Shown in pieces: positions 8,738 to 18,112 of a stretch of 64,000 nt of DNA. The stretch is taken from NCBI RefSeq assembly GCF_016765775.1, contig NZ_JAESVN010000002.1, positions 496,001 to 560,000 on the forward strand, given 5' to 3'. Within the stretch, counting starts at the first letter, position 1, and the number at the start of each line of letters is the position of its first letter. Below the pieces are notes generated by a model. The model ran no database searches and was not told where the DNA came from. It saw nothing but the letters and a program-made list of their open reading frames with translations. Source of the stretch: Szabonella alba (GTDB lineage: Bacteria; Pseudomonadota; Alphaproteobacteria; Rhodobacterales; Rhodobacteraceae). A program made the translations under genes and the position numbers.

Positions 8738-9375
8738 CCCCCGAACACCGCACAGAAAATCTGATCCGCGACATCGCGGTCCGACCGCTGCCGCAGCCCT
8801 ATGCGCCGGGGGCGCTGCTGGGCATGGTGCTGGGTCTGATCGGGCTGGGACTGGCGCTGTTCATGGGGCTGTTTGGCTTCCGGCCCGATCTGGCCTCGGC
8901 CGTGACCGCGCTGCCGGTGCAGGCCAAGTCGCTGCTGGCGCTGGCATTGGCTGCGCCCGCTTTTGGCCTTGCGCTTGCATCGGCCCGTCCATCGGCACCG
9001 CTGCGTCTCTGGCCGCTGGCACTGCCCGGGCTGGTCGCCGCTGCCCTTGTGCTGCAGCGCCTGCTTGCAGTGCCGCCGGGCATGGCGGGGGCCGAGATGA
9101 TGGGACAGACCGCGCTGGCCTGCCTGATGTCGATCACCGCGCTGTCGGCGCTGCCGCTGATGGCGGGCCTGTGGCTGATGCGCCGGGGTGCGCCCACGCG
9201 GCCGGGCCTGACCGGGGGGCTGTTGGGCCTTGCCGTCGGGGCAGGGGTGGCGGCGGGCTATGCGCTGCATTGCACGGAGGATTCGCCTTTGTTCTTCGTG
9301 CTTTGGTATGGAACTGGCATCGCGCTGGCGGCGCTGACCGGTGCGGTTCTGGGTCGGCTGGTGCTGCGCTGGTGA
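8734..9375 (+). CDS. nrsF: NrsF-type membrane anti-sigma factor (DUF1109)
   Basis: This 213-residue integral membrane protein has about six transmembrane helices, for example GMVLGLIGLGLALFMGLFGF and GLLGLAVGAGVAAGYALHC. DUF1109/NrsF proteins hold their cognate ECF sigma factor at the membrane and release it on stress. In Caulobacter NrsF, two cysteines are needed for the metal or oxidant response. This protein has a Cys near residue 130 (ALACLMS) and another near residue 180 (LHCTED). The start codon overlaps the sigma-gene stop (ATGA), which favours balanced synthesis of the pair. It ends the operon, and ktrA follows 106 bases later with its own candidate promoter. Confidence 0.9.
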   Translation: MTPEHRTENLIRDIAVRPLPQPYAPGALLGMVLGLIGLGLALFMGLFGFRPDLASAVTALPVQAKSLLALALAAPAFGLALASARPSAPLRLWPLALPGLVAAALVLQRLLAVPPGMAGAEMMGQTALACLMSITALSALPLMAGLWLMRRGAPTRPGLTGGLLGLAVGAGVAAGYALHCTEDSPLFFVLWYGTGIALAALTGAVLGRLVLRW

Positions 9376-9481
9376 CGCGGGGCGGGGGCTGTCGCAGTGC
9401 TGCCCCTTCAAGGATTTCTTGACAATGGTGATGCCGCGGCGCAGCATCCGACGGTTTTGACGGTTCAAAAAGGTATGCGTC

Positions 9482-10144
9482 ATGGCTAAGGAAACACGCT
9501 CGTTCGCCGTTATCGGCCTCGGGGCGTTCGGCAGTGCAGTTGCGTCTGAACTTGCACGATTTGGAAATCAAGTCATCGGTGTGGATCTGGATGAACGGCG
9601 CGTCGCGCAGATGGCCTCGGTGCTGTCTTCGGCGATGATTCTGGACACAACGGATGACATGGCGCTGAAAGAGGCGGGGATCGACCAGTATGATGTCGCG
9701 CTGATCGCCATCGGGCGCGACATTCAGGCCAGCATCCTGACCACGATGAACCTGCGGATGCTGGGCATCGGCACGATCTGGGTCAAGGCATCGAACCGCA
9801 CCCATCACCGCATCCTGTCGAAGCTGGGCGCGGACCGGGTGATTCTGCCCGAGCAGGAAATGGGCCGCCATATCGCGCAGATGCTGAACAATCCGGTGGT
9901 GCAGGATTATGTCAGCCTCGGCAACGGGTTCAGCGTGGTCAATATCGTCATCCCCGGACGGCTGACCGGGCGCGACATGGCCTCGCTTGGCATCGGCAAG
10001 ACCTATGACCTGCGGCTTCTCGGGTTGATGCGGGGCACGGAATTCCGCGCCTGCGACGCGCCCGATCTGGTGCTGCAGGCGGAGGACAAGCTGATTCTGC
10101 TGGGCAAACGGCCCGAACTGCGCCGCTTCGGCGACGCGCTCTGA
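9482..10144 (+). CDS. ktrA: TrkA-family K+ uptake regulatory subunit (KtrA-like)
   Basis: This 220-residue cytoplasmic RCK protein regulates a K+ channel-like transporter by binding nucleotides. It has one RCK_N (Rossmann) domain with the glycine motif VIGLGAFGSAVASEL near residues 11-25 and the acidic strand end GVDLDERR. A single RCK_C domain follows (about residues 135-220, NIVIPGRLTGRDMASLGI to DKLILLGKR). The single-RCK length of about 220 residues matches KtrA rather than the double-length E. coli TrkA. The ATG at 9482 is preceded by AAAAAGGT. The membrane subunit gene follows after 14 bases. A TTGACA at 9419-9424 may be its -35 element, though the -10 is weak. Confidence 0.93.
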   Translation: MAKETRSFAVIGLGAFGSAVASELARFGNQVIGVDLDERRVAQMASVLSSAMILDTTDDMALKEAGIDQYDVALIAIGRDIQASILTTMNLRMLGIGTIWVKASNRTHHRILSKLGADRVILPEQEMGRHIAQMLNNPVVQDYVSLGNGFSVVNIVIPGRLTGRDMASLGIGKTYDLRLLGLMRGTEFRACDAPDLVLQAEDKLILLGKRPELRRFGDAL

Positions 10145-10158
10145 CCCGCAGCACAGCC

Positions 10159-11502
10159 ATGAAACCGCTTCTCATGCATATGTCTAGGGCCGCCTCCGGC
10201 CTGCCGCCACCCATGATCCTGTCGGCGCTCTATGCCGTTCTGATCGTGCTGGGGGCCATGGCCCTGAAACTGCCGCTGTCCCATACCGTGCCGATCACAT
10301 GGTCCGATGCGATCTTCACATCGACCTCGGCGGTGACGGTGACCGGCCTTGTCATCATGGATACCGGCGCCGATCTGACGCTGTTCGGCCAGATGATCGT
10401 GGCCTTTCTGATCCAGATGGGCGGGCTGGGTCTGATGACCTTTGCCGTCCTGATCCTGGGCGCGCTTGGCCTGCCGGTCGGCATCACCGGCAAGCTCTAT
10501 CTGCGCGAGGATCTGAACCAGAGCTCAGTCGACCAGTTGTCCAGACTGGTCGTCACCATCCTCAAGGTCGTGGTCTGCTGCGAGGTGGCCGGGGCCATGC
10601 TGCTGTCGCTGACCTTCATTCCGCATTACGGCTTCTGGCAGGGGATCTGGGAATCGATCTTCCATTCGATTTCGGCCTTCAACAATGCGGGTTTCTCGAC
10701 CTTTCCCAACGGTCTGGTCCCCTATGCCACCGATCCCGTGGTCAATACCGTCATTCCCGCGCTCTTCATCATCGGCGGTATCGGCTATGTCGTGCTGCAT
10801 GACATCTTCACGCAGAAAAGCTGGCGGGCATGGTCGCTGCATACCAAGATCATGCTGCTGGGCACGGGTTTTCTGATCCCGTGGTCGGTCGCGATGTTCG
10901 CCTTTCTGGAATGGAACAATCCCGGCACACTGGGCCAGTTCGACAGCATCACCGCGCGCCTTGCGGTCAGCTGGTTTCAGGGCGTGACGACCCGCACCGC
11001 CGGGTTCAACACCACCGATATCGGCGCGATGCATGACAGCACCTCGATGATGTTCATTTCCCTGATGCTGATCGGCGGCGGCCCCACCTCGACCGCGGGG
11101 GGGATCAAGGTCACGACCTTCGTGGTGATGATCATCGCGACAGTGGCGTTTTTCCGGCGGCAGCAGCAGCTTCACGCCTTCGGGCGCAGCATCGCGCTGG
11201 ATCAGGTGCTCAAGGTCATGGCCCTGACGGCGATCAGCATGATCCTCGTCTTTGTCGGGGTGTTTCTGCTGACCGCATCGCATGACGGGCATTTTCTGGA
11301 TATCAGCTTCGAGGTGGCCAGCGCCTTCGGCACGGTCGGCCTGTCGCGCGGCTATACCGGTGAATTGTCCGAATTCGGCCGCGCGGTCATCATCCTCATC
11401 ATGTTTCTGGGACGAGTCGGGCCGCTGACACTGGGCTTTTTTCTGGCGACGCGCGTGGCCCCGCGTGTGCGCTACCCCGAAGGCAGGATTTATCTGGGAT
11501 AA
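10159..11502 (+). CDS. ktrB: TrkH-family K+ transporter membrane subunit (KtrB-like)
   Basis: This 447-residue membrane protein belongs to the TrkH/KtrB superfamily of four covalently linked channel-like repeats, each with a P-loop. P-loop segments are visible at SDAIFTSTSAVTVTGLV, HSISAFNNAGFSTF, TTRTAGFNTTDIG and SAFGTVGLSRG, each with the selectivity-filter Gly. With KtrA it should carry out Na+- or H+-coupled potassium uptake at the inner membrane. The start at 10159 follows ktrA by 14 bases, so the two form a small operon. It converges on tctA, separated by a strong stem-loop. Confidence 0.94.
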   Translation: MKPLLMHMSRAASGLPPPMILSALYAVLIVLGAMALKLPLSHTVPITWSDAIFTSTSAVTVTGLVIMDTGADLTLFGQMIVAFLIQMGGLGLMTFAVLILGALGLPVGITGKLYLREDLNQSSVDQLSRLVVTILKVVVCCEVAGAMLLSLTFIPHYGFWQGIWESIFHSISAFNNAGFSTFPNGLVPYATDPVVNTVIPALFIIGGIGYVVLHDIFTQKSWRAWSLHTKIMLLGTGFLIPWSVAMFAFLEWNNPGTLGQFDSITARLAVSWFQGVTTRTAGFNTTDIGAMHDSTSMMFISLMLIGGGPTSTAGGIKVTTFVVMIIATVAFFRRQQQLHAFGRSIALDQVLKVMALTAISMILVFVGVFLLTASHDGHFLDISFEVASAFGTVGLSRGYTGELSEFGRAVIILIMFLGRVGPLTLGFFLATRVAPRVRYPEGRIYLG

Positions 11503-11508
11503 GGGCAA

Positions 11509-11544
11509 CCGCCCCCTGACGCGTCCAATCGCGCAGGGGGGCGG
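11509..11544. terminator. Bidirectional terminator between ktrB and tctA
   Basis: CCGCCCCCTG at 11509 pairs with CAGGGGGGCGG ending at 11544, with further pairing of GCG and CGC inside. It lies in the 53-base gap between the convergent ktrB and tctA stop codons and can serve both directions. No strong T tract is present. Confidence 0.6.
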
Positions 11545-11555
11545 GTCTGGACGGC

Positions 11556-13067
<1,512 letters not shown>

Positions 13068-13071
13068 GTGC

Positions 13072-13623
13072 CTACCGAAGAAGAAGGTCGATTGTCCGCT
13101 CCAGCGGTCCGGCGGGCAGCGAAAGGCCAAGCCCGTAGCGGAACAACAGGAACAGAAGCGTCGAAAGCACCGCGCCGACCAACAGGTTCAGCGGCAAGGT
13201 GGTCTGCCCGAAGGCCCGTGCGGCACAGGCGAACAGCACCGCCGATCCGGGAATGAACCCGGTGCCGCCGTAAAGCATGGCAATCTCGGCCAGAATCCCG
13301 CCGATCAGCCAGAGGATCCCGCCGATGTTCAGCCGCTCGCGCGCCTCGAACCGGCCCTGCAGGGCCATCACCACCGTCAGAATACCCAGAACCGTGATGC
13401 CCGCGGCCACCAGATAAGGCACGATCTCGGGGCCGAACTGTGCATAGGACCGGCGGATGACATAGCCCGAGGCGTCATTGACGATGATCGCGGCCAGCAC
13501 GAACAGCGCCACGGCGATGGCCAGCCCGGCAAGGTCGCGGCGACCAGTGCCCTGCCCGGCCTCATCCTCGTAATGCAGCCGGGGTTCTTCCCCGGCTGAC
13601 GTGTTTTGCGGCCCGTCCGACAT
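13072..13623 (-). CDS. tctB: Tripartite tricarboxylate transporter small membrane subunit TctB
   Basis: This 183-residue small membrane subunit (DUF1468) is expected to have four transmembrane helices. Hydrophobic stretches include LAGLAIAVALFVLAAIIV, IVPYLVAAGITVLGILTVV, LWLIGGILAEIAMLYGG and NLLVGAVLSTLLFLLFRYG. The ATG at 13623 overlaps the tctC stop codon (TGATG). A GTG one codon upstream is an alternative. The stop lies 4 bases before the tctA start, so all three subunits are tightly coupled. The family is poorly conserved in sequence, and the assignment rests on length, topology and position. Confidence 0.92.
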   Translation of the reverse strand: MSDGPQNTSAGEEPRLHYEDEAGQGTGRRDLAGLAIAVALFVLAAIIVNDASGYVIRRSYAQFGPEIVPYLVAAGITVLGILTVVMALQGRFEARERLNIGGILWLIGGILAEIAMLYGGTGFIPGSAVLFACAARAFGQTTLPLNLLVGAVLSTLLFLLFRYGLGLSLPAGPLERTIDLLLR

Positions 13624-14576
13624 CACTCGGTGATCCCGAGTTCTTTCAGGATCGCGCCCGTTTCGGTGATCTCTTCTTGCAGATAGGCGGCGAATTCATC
13701 CCCGGCGAGATAGGTATTGACCCAGCCCTTGGTCGCCAGTTCCGCGTTCCAGCTGTCGGATGCGGCCATCGTGCCGATCACGTCCAGAAGGGCTGCGCGC
13801 TGTTCCCCGGTGATGCCGGGCGCGCCCGCGATCATGCGCCAGTTCTGAAGATCGATATCGAAGCCCTGTTCGGCAAAGGTCGGCGCATCCAGATAGTCCT
13901 GACGCTCGGCCGCGGTGATCCCGATCACCTTCAGCGCACCGGCCTCGATCTGGCTGGAGAACTCGCTGAAACCGGAAACCCCGACCGTGACCTGCCCACC
14001 CAGAATGGCGGCCAGCGCCTCACCCCCGCCGGAATAGGGGATATAGTTGATCTCTTCCGGGGGGGCGCCCGCCGCCTTGGCAAACATTCCCGCCGCGATA
14101 TGGTCGACACCGCCCGCCGAACCGCCGGCCCAGGTGACGCCGCCGATATCGTCGCGCATGGCTGCCGCCAGATCCTCGGCCGTGTTGATCGGGCTGTCGG
14201 CTGCGGCGACGACCACGACATATTCACCGGTCAGACGTGCCAGCGGTGTGATATCGGCCAGCGTGACATTGGAATTGTTGGCGATGATCGCGCCGACCAT
14301 CACATAGCCGCCGACGATGGTGGCATTGGCATCGCCCGACGAGCGGTTGACGAATTGCTGCAGCCCGATGGTGCCGCCCGCGCCCGCCACGTTTTCAACC
14401 TGGATATTGGCGACCAGCCCCTCGGCCTGCAGCGTCGACTGAATGGTGCGGGCCGTCTGGTCCCAGCCGCCGCCCGGTCCCGCCGGTGCCATGATGCGCA
14501 GTTCTGAAATCTGCGCGCCGGCCATCGGGGCGATCAGGGACGCCGCGACAAAGGCGGCGATACCGAATTTTTTCAT
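13623..14576 (-). CDS. tctC: Tripartite tricarboxylate transporter periplasmic binding protein TctC
   Basis: This 317-residue periplasmic receptor of the Bug/TctC family starts with a signal peptide (MKKFGIAAFVAASLIAPMAGA, cleavage after residue 21). The mature protein opens with LRIMAPAGPGGGWDQTART, the family's carboxylate-binding loop. It continues with VENVAGAGGTIGLQQF and later GGVTWAGGSAGGVDHIAAG. The start at 14576 is preceded by GGGAGG. An upstream in-frame start (14594) would leave charged residues before the signal peptide and is less likely. It captures a carboxylate, often citrate or another tricarboxylate, for TctAB; the true substrate cannot be read. Confidence 0.94.
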   Translation of the reverse strand: MKKFGIAAFVAASLIAPMAGAQISELRIMAPAGPGGGWDQTARTIQSTLQAEGLVANIQVENVAGAGGTIGLQQFVNRSSGDANATIVGGYVMVGAIIANNSNVTLADITPLARLTGEYVVVVAAADSPINTAEDLAAAMRDDIGGVTWAGGSAGGVDHIAAGMFAKAAGAPPEEINYIPYSGGGEALAAILGGQVTVGVSGFSEFSSQIEAGALKVIGITAAERQDYLDAPTFAEQGFDIDLQNWRMIAGAPGITGEQRAALLDVIGTMAASDSWNAELATKGWVNTYLAGDEFAAYLQEEITETGAILKELGITE

Positions 14577-14807
14577 TGAGTCCTCCCAAGACATCAGTTG
14601 TGATCTTCAGGGTCGCAACCGGAGACAGGAGGCGGATAGGGCTTTCCCGTGATCCTGCAGGGCATTTCTGCCATGAAGGAACGCTCGACAGGCTGTCGCG
14701 GCAAAGGCCCGGCACCTCCCATGTCCGGCTGCAGGACAGTCTAGCGGCCTTCCCTGTCACCGTCCTGTCATCACGGCCCCGTTATCGCGGTCAGCGTTCC
14801 GCGCCGG

Positions 14808-17303
14808 TCAAGGCTGCGGCGGATCGACGATCTTTTGCCATGCGGCCAGAAATCCGCTGCGCCGCTGCGGATCAAGCGCCACCATCAGAACCGGAGACAG
14901 GGCAATGGGTTGTGCAACGCCCTGACCCATGGTTGCAATCCGGTCCATCGTCCAGAGGCCCGGACTGTCCGGCATCACCGCCCCAAGGGCCGAACGTCCG
15001 GCCGCGATGCCTTGCCCGGCAGGGGAAAGCGCGAAATCCACAAAACCCGCCGCCAGATCGGGATTGGCGGCCTGACGCGGGATCAGCAGGCTGCGCGTCA
15101 GGGCCAGCACATAATCATCGGGCACAACGATCCCGATGGGCGCGCCTTCGGCCTGCCGGGCGAAGGCGTAAGAGCCCAGAACATTGTAACCAAGCGCCAG
15201 TGCGCCGCTGGCCACATCGTCGATGATCTCGGGGCTGGAATCGCTCAGCCTTGCGCCGACCCGCCCGAAAGCCGCCGCCAGCCGCCAGAAATGCGATGAG
15301 ATCTGCTGATCCTGCGAGGCCAGAAGATAGCCGACACCACTGCGCGCAATGTCATAGGTCGCCACCCGCCCGGCAAAGCGCGCGGGGTCGCGTTCCAGCA
15401 GTTCCGCCAGTTCGCGATGCGTGCGGGGCTGGGTGCCGGGCGGCAGCAGGGTGGGATTGTAGATGATGACCGCCGGTTCATAGGTGAAGCCGATCACCTC
15501 GGCCCGCCATTGCGCCCAATCGGGCAGACCGGCAAGCCAGGGGGAGGAATGGGGCAGAGCATGGCCGTCATTGGCCAGCTTCAGCTGCAGGTCCGAGGCC
15601 GAGCTGATCAGCAGATCCGGCGCAGGGTCCAGACTGCCCGCCAGATAGCCCTGATAAAGCGCAAGGCTGTCGGTTTCCTGATAGGTAACCGCCAGATCGG
15701 GATTCTGGTTCTGAAACGCCGCGATGAAGGGCGTGAAAAGCGCGGTGTCGGTGGTGCCCGCAATCGCCAGCCGCCGGGTTTCAGTCTGCGGCGCAGGAAA
15801 GAGCAGCGGTTCGGCCCTTGCCCCCGGCCCCGCAGACAGAAGCGCCGACAAACCCGCCACCAGCGCCAGCAGACGCGCAGCACTGGACCCTGCCTGAACG
15901 GGGTCATGGTCAGGGGCGGCAGGCCCGGTGCCGGGCAGGGCGGGCAGCATCACGACCACCGCCAGCCCGCCGCCGGGCCGGTCCTGCAGGGTCAGCCCCC
16001 CGCCATGCCCCTCGACCACGCGGTGCGCAATCGCCAGCCCCAGACCCGAGCCGACCTTGCCTTCGACACCCGGGCCGCGCACGAAACGCTGCAGCACCCG
16101 GCCCTTGTCGGCATCAGAGATGCCCGGGCCGTGATCCAGCACGGCAAGGCGGATCCGGTCCTGTGGCGCCAATGTCGCCTCGATCTCGATCGGGCCATCG
16201 GAATAGGCCAGCGCATTGCCGACAAGATTGCGCAGCATCTCCCGCAGGCCGACCCGGTCACCCTGCACTACGGCAATCGCCGCACCCGGATCAAATACCG
16301 TGCTGACGCGGTGACGCTGGTCGGGATCCAGCCGTCCGACCACCTCATCCACCAGCAGCGACAGTGACAGCGCCTGCGCCTCGTTCCGGTCCATACGGTG
16401 CGAGATCGTGGCATCCATCAGAAGTTGCGTGACCAGATGGCTGGCTTCGACCGCCGAATCGTGGATGCGTGCGACGCGGGCCTGCAATTGCGCGCTGTCG
16501 GTCTCAACCATCGCCAGTTCCGACTGCGCCCGCAAGGAGGCCAGTGGGTTGCGCACCTGATGCGCGGCCTCGGCCACCAGCCCGCCCATCCGCGCCATCG
16601 ATTGTTCCAGCCGCGCCATGAAATGATTGAGTCCGCCGACAAGGCGCTGAACCTCGACCGGGACCGGCACATCGACCTGCGACAGATCATCCGGGCGGCG
16701 CTGCCGCAGGGCGCGGTCCAGCACCGCCAGCGGCGCGAAGGCGCGGCCCACGACCATCCAGACCAGAATAAGCGCCAGCACCGTCAGCACCGCGACCGGA
16801 ACCAGCGCCGCGCCGACGATTTCAGCGGCAAGTGCAACGCGTGCACCGCGCGTCTCGGCCACCATGATCGTGACCCAGCCGGTGCCTTCCGAAGTCGAGA
16901 TCAGCCGACCCAGCTGCACCAGCCGAACCGGGTCGCCATTATGGTGGCTGTCGCGGAAGTCCGGCCCCACATCGGTTGCCAGTGGCGCATCGGGGGCAAG
17001 ATCGGGATACCCGGTCACATGCTCCCCGGCCGGGCCGCGCACCGAATAAAAGACCCGCTCATTGCCCGAAACCATGGCGAAGGCGGCAAAGGGCAGTTCG
17101 ACCAGAACCGCACCATCCTCGACCAGTACCGATCCCGCAATCGACAGCGCCGCCGCCGACAAAAGGCGGTCCATGGCCTGATCTGCGGCGCGGTTGGCAT
17201 AGTCGCGGATGAATGTGACCAGCAGCGCCGCCGCGACCAGCAGCATGACCGCCGCAAGTGTCAGGATGCGCCGCCGCAGCGATGGCGCATCAGCCCGCTT
17301 CAT
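14808..17303 (-). CDS. TctE-like sensor histidine kinase fused to a periplasmic solute-binding protein
   Basis: This 831-residue protein is a clear two-part fusion. Residues 1 to about 465 are a TctE-like sensor kinase: TM1 (RILTLAAVMLLVAAALLVTF), a periplasmic region, TM2 (GAALVPVAVLTVLALILVW), HAMP, HisKA (EAAHQVRNPLASL, phospho-His about residue 248), and HATPase (LRNLVGNALAYS, DHGPGIS, GSGLGLAI). A third hydrophobic segment follows (about 476-492, ARLLALVAGLSALLSAG), ending in ARA at residue 497 like a signal peptidase site. The remaining 334 residues resemble an Fe(III)/AfuA-type extracellular binding protein (RRLAIAGTTDTALFTPFIAAF). Three membrane passes put the binding protein in the periplasm. 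In relatives, as I recall, the kinase and binding protein are separate neighbouring genes. The start at 17303 overlaps tctD by 14 bases. It probably senses a carboxylate for tctCBA. Confidence 0.85.
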   Translation of the reverse strand: MKRADAPSLRRRILTLAAVMLLVAAALLVTFIRDYANRAADQAMDRLLSAAALSIAGSVLVEDGAVLVELPFAAFAMVSGNERVFYSVRGPAGEHVTGYPDLAPDAPLATDVGPDFRDSHHNGDPVRLVQLGRLISTSEGTGWVTIMVAETRGARVALAAEIVGAALVPVAVLTVLALILVWMVVGRAFAPLAVLDRALRQRRPDDLSQVDVPVPVEVQRLVGGLNHFMARLEQSMARMGGLVAEAAHQVRNPLASLRAQSELAMVETDSAQLQARVARIHDSAVEASHLVTQLLMDATISHRMDRNEAQALSLSLLVDEVVGRLDPDQRHRVSTVFDPGAAIAVVQGDRVGLREMLRNLVGNALAYSDGPIEIEATLAPQDRIRLAVLDHGPGISDADKGRVLQRFVRGPGVEGKVGSGLGLAIAHRVVEGHGGGLTLQDRPGGGLAVVVMLPALPGTGPAAPDHDPVQAGSSAARLLALVAGLSALLSAGPGARAEPLLFPAPQTETRRLAIAGTTDTALFTPFIAAFQNQNPDLAVTYQETDSLALYQGYLAGSLDPAPDLLISSASDLQLKLANDGHALPHSSPWLAGLPDWAQWRAEVIGFTYEPAVIIYNPTLLPPGTQPRTHRELAELLERDPARFAGRVATYDIARSGVGYLLASQDQQISSHFWRLAAAFGRVGARLSDSSPEIIDDVASGALALGYNVLGSYAFARQAEGAPIGIVVPDDYVLALTRSLLIPRQAANPDLAAGFVDFALSPAGQGIAAGRSALGAVMPDSPGLWTMDRIATMGQGVAQPIALSPVLMVALDPQRRSGFLAAWQKIVDPPQP

Positions 17304-17970
17304 TCGGCGTTTCTCGCAGCAGATAGCCGACACCGCGCACCGTCACCACCTCGACCCCGCTGCCCGCGATCTTGCGGCGCAGGCGCGACACCAGCAGTTC
17401 CAGCGCATTGTCCGACCCTCCATCTTCTAGATCCGACAGGCGCGACATCAGCCGTTCGCGCGTGACCACCCGGCCCGCCTGTGACATCAGCGCCTCCAGC
17501 AGGCCGAATTCCCGTCGCCCCAGATCCAGCAGGCGGCCCGCCTGCGACACGATGCGCCCCGCCGCGTCCAGTTCCAGACCGCCCAGATGCAGCGCCGAGG
17601 TGAAATGCCCCGCGGGCCTGCGGACCAGCGCGCGCAGCCGGGCCTCCATCTCACGCATGTCAAAGGGTTTCACCAGATAATCGTCGGCGCCCAGATCCAG
17701 CAGGCTGACCTTGTCATCGATCTCGGCCTTGGCGGTGATGACCAGAACCGGCAGATCCTGCCGATACTGCCGGATCTGGCGCAGGATCGTGATGCCATCG
17801 GCCTTGGGCAGGGTCAGATCAAGGATCACCGCATCAACAGTGCCATCCTCAAGCGCGCGGTCGACATCGCAGCCGTCACTGTTCCAGACCACAAGGTGAC
17901 CGGCGGCCTGCAGGCGTTTCTCCACCGCTTCGCCGATGTCCAAATTGTCTTCCACAAGAAGAATGTTCAT
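17290..17970 (-). CDS. tctD: OmpR-family response regulator, TctD-like
   Basis: This 226-residue two-component response regulator begins with a receiver domain (MNILLVEDNLDIGEAVEKRL). The phosphorylated Asp lies in VDAVILDLTLPKADG near residue 51 and the conserved Lys in YLVKPFDMREME. A winged-helix OmpR/PhoB DNA-binding domain follows (GRREFGLLEALMSQAGRVVTRERL, then LELLVSRLRRKIAGSGVEVVTVRGVGYLL). The ATG at 17970 matches the usual start; the open frame runs ten codons further. It is the first gene of the regulator-kinase pair. Its likely target is the tctC promoter in the 231-base gap at 14577-14807. Confidence 0.92.
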   Translation of the reverse strand: MNILLVEDNLDIGEAVEKRLQAAGHLVVWNSDGCDVDRALEDGTVDAVILDLTLPKADGITILRQIRQYRQDLPVLVITAKAEIDDKVSLLDLGADDYLVKPFDMREMEARLRALVRRPAGHFTSALHLGGLELDAAGRIVSQAGRLLDLGRREFGLLEALMSQAGRVVTRERLMSRLSDLEDGGSDNALELLVSRLRRKIAGSGVEVVTVRGVGYLLRETPNEAG

Positions 17971-18060
17971 GCCGGAATTTGAGACCAGCCCCGCCGCCAA
18001 GTAAAGCCGGATTGTCGCTTGGATCCGACAGGGGACGGTGCGGCCCGCAGGGGTTCATGA

Positions 18061-18092
18061 AAAAGCGGCCCCGGGAAAGCCCGGGGCCGCCA
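18061..18092 (-). terminator. Intrinsic terminator of pnp
   Basis: A perfect 11-bp GC-rich stem (GCGGCCCCGGG pairing with CCCGGGGCCGC at 18066-18091) with a 4-base loop is followed, reading on the minus strand, by TTTTT. It begins about 22 bases after the pnp stop codon. This is a classic Rho-independent terminator. Confidence 0.9.
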
Positions 18093-18112
18093 TGTCGGGA
18101 ACGGAAGAGGGA

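Noticed and set aside
15900-15915. Frameshift splitting the kinase/binding-protein fusion into two genes
   Set aside because: Restoring separate genes with the ATGA junction would need two indels, since neither half is in the frame of the ATG at 15907 or of its overlapping TGA. The fusion is therefore kept as real, with the doubt noted.
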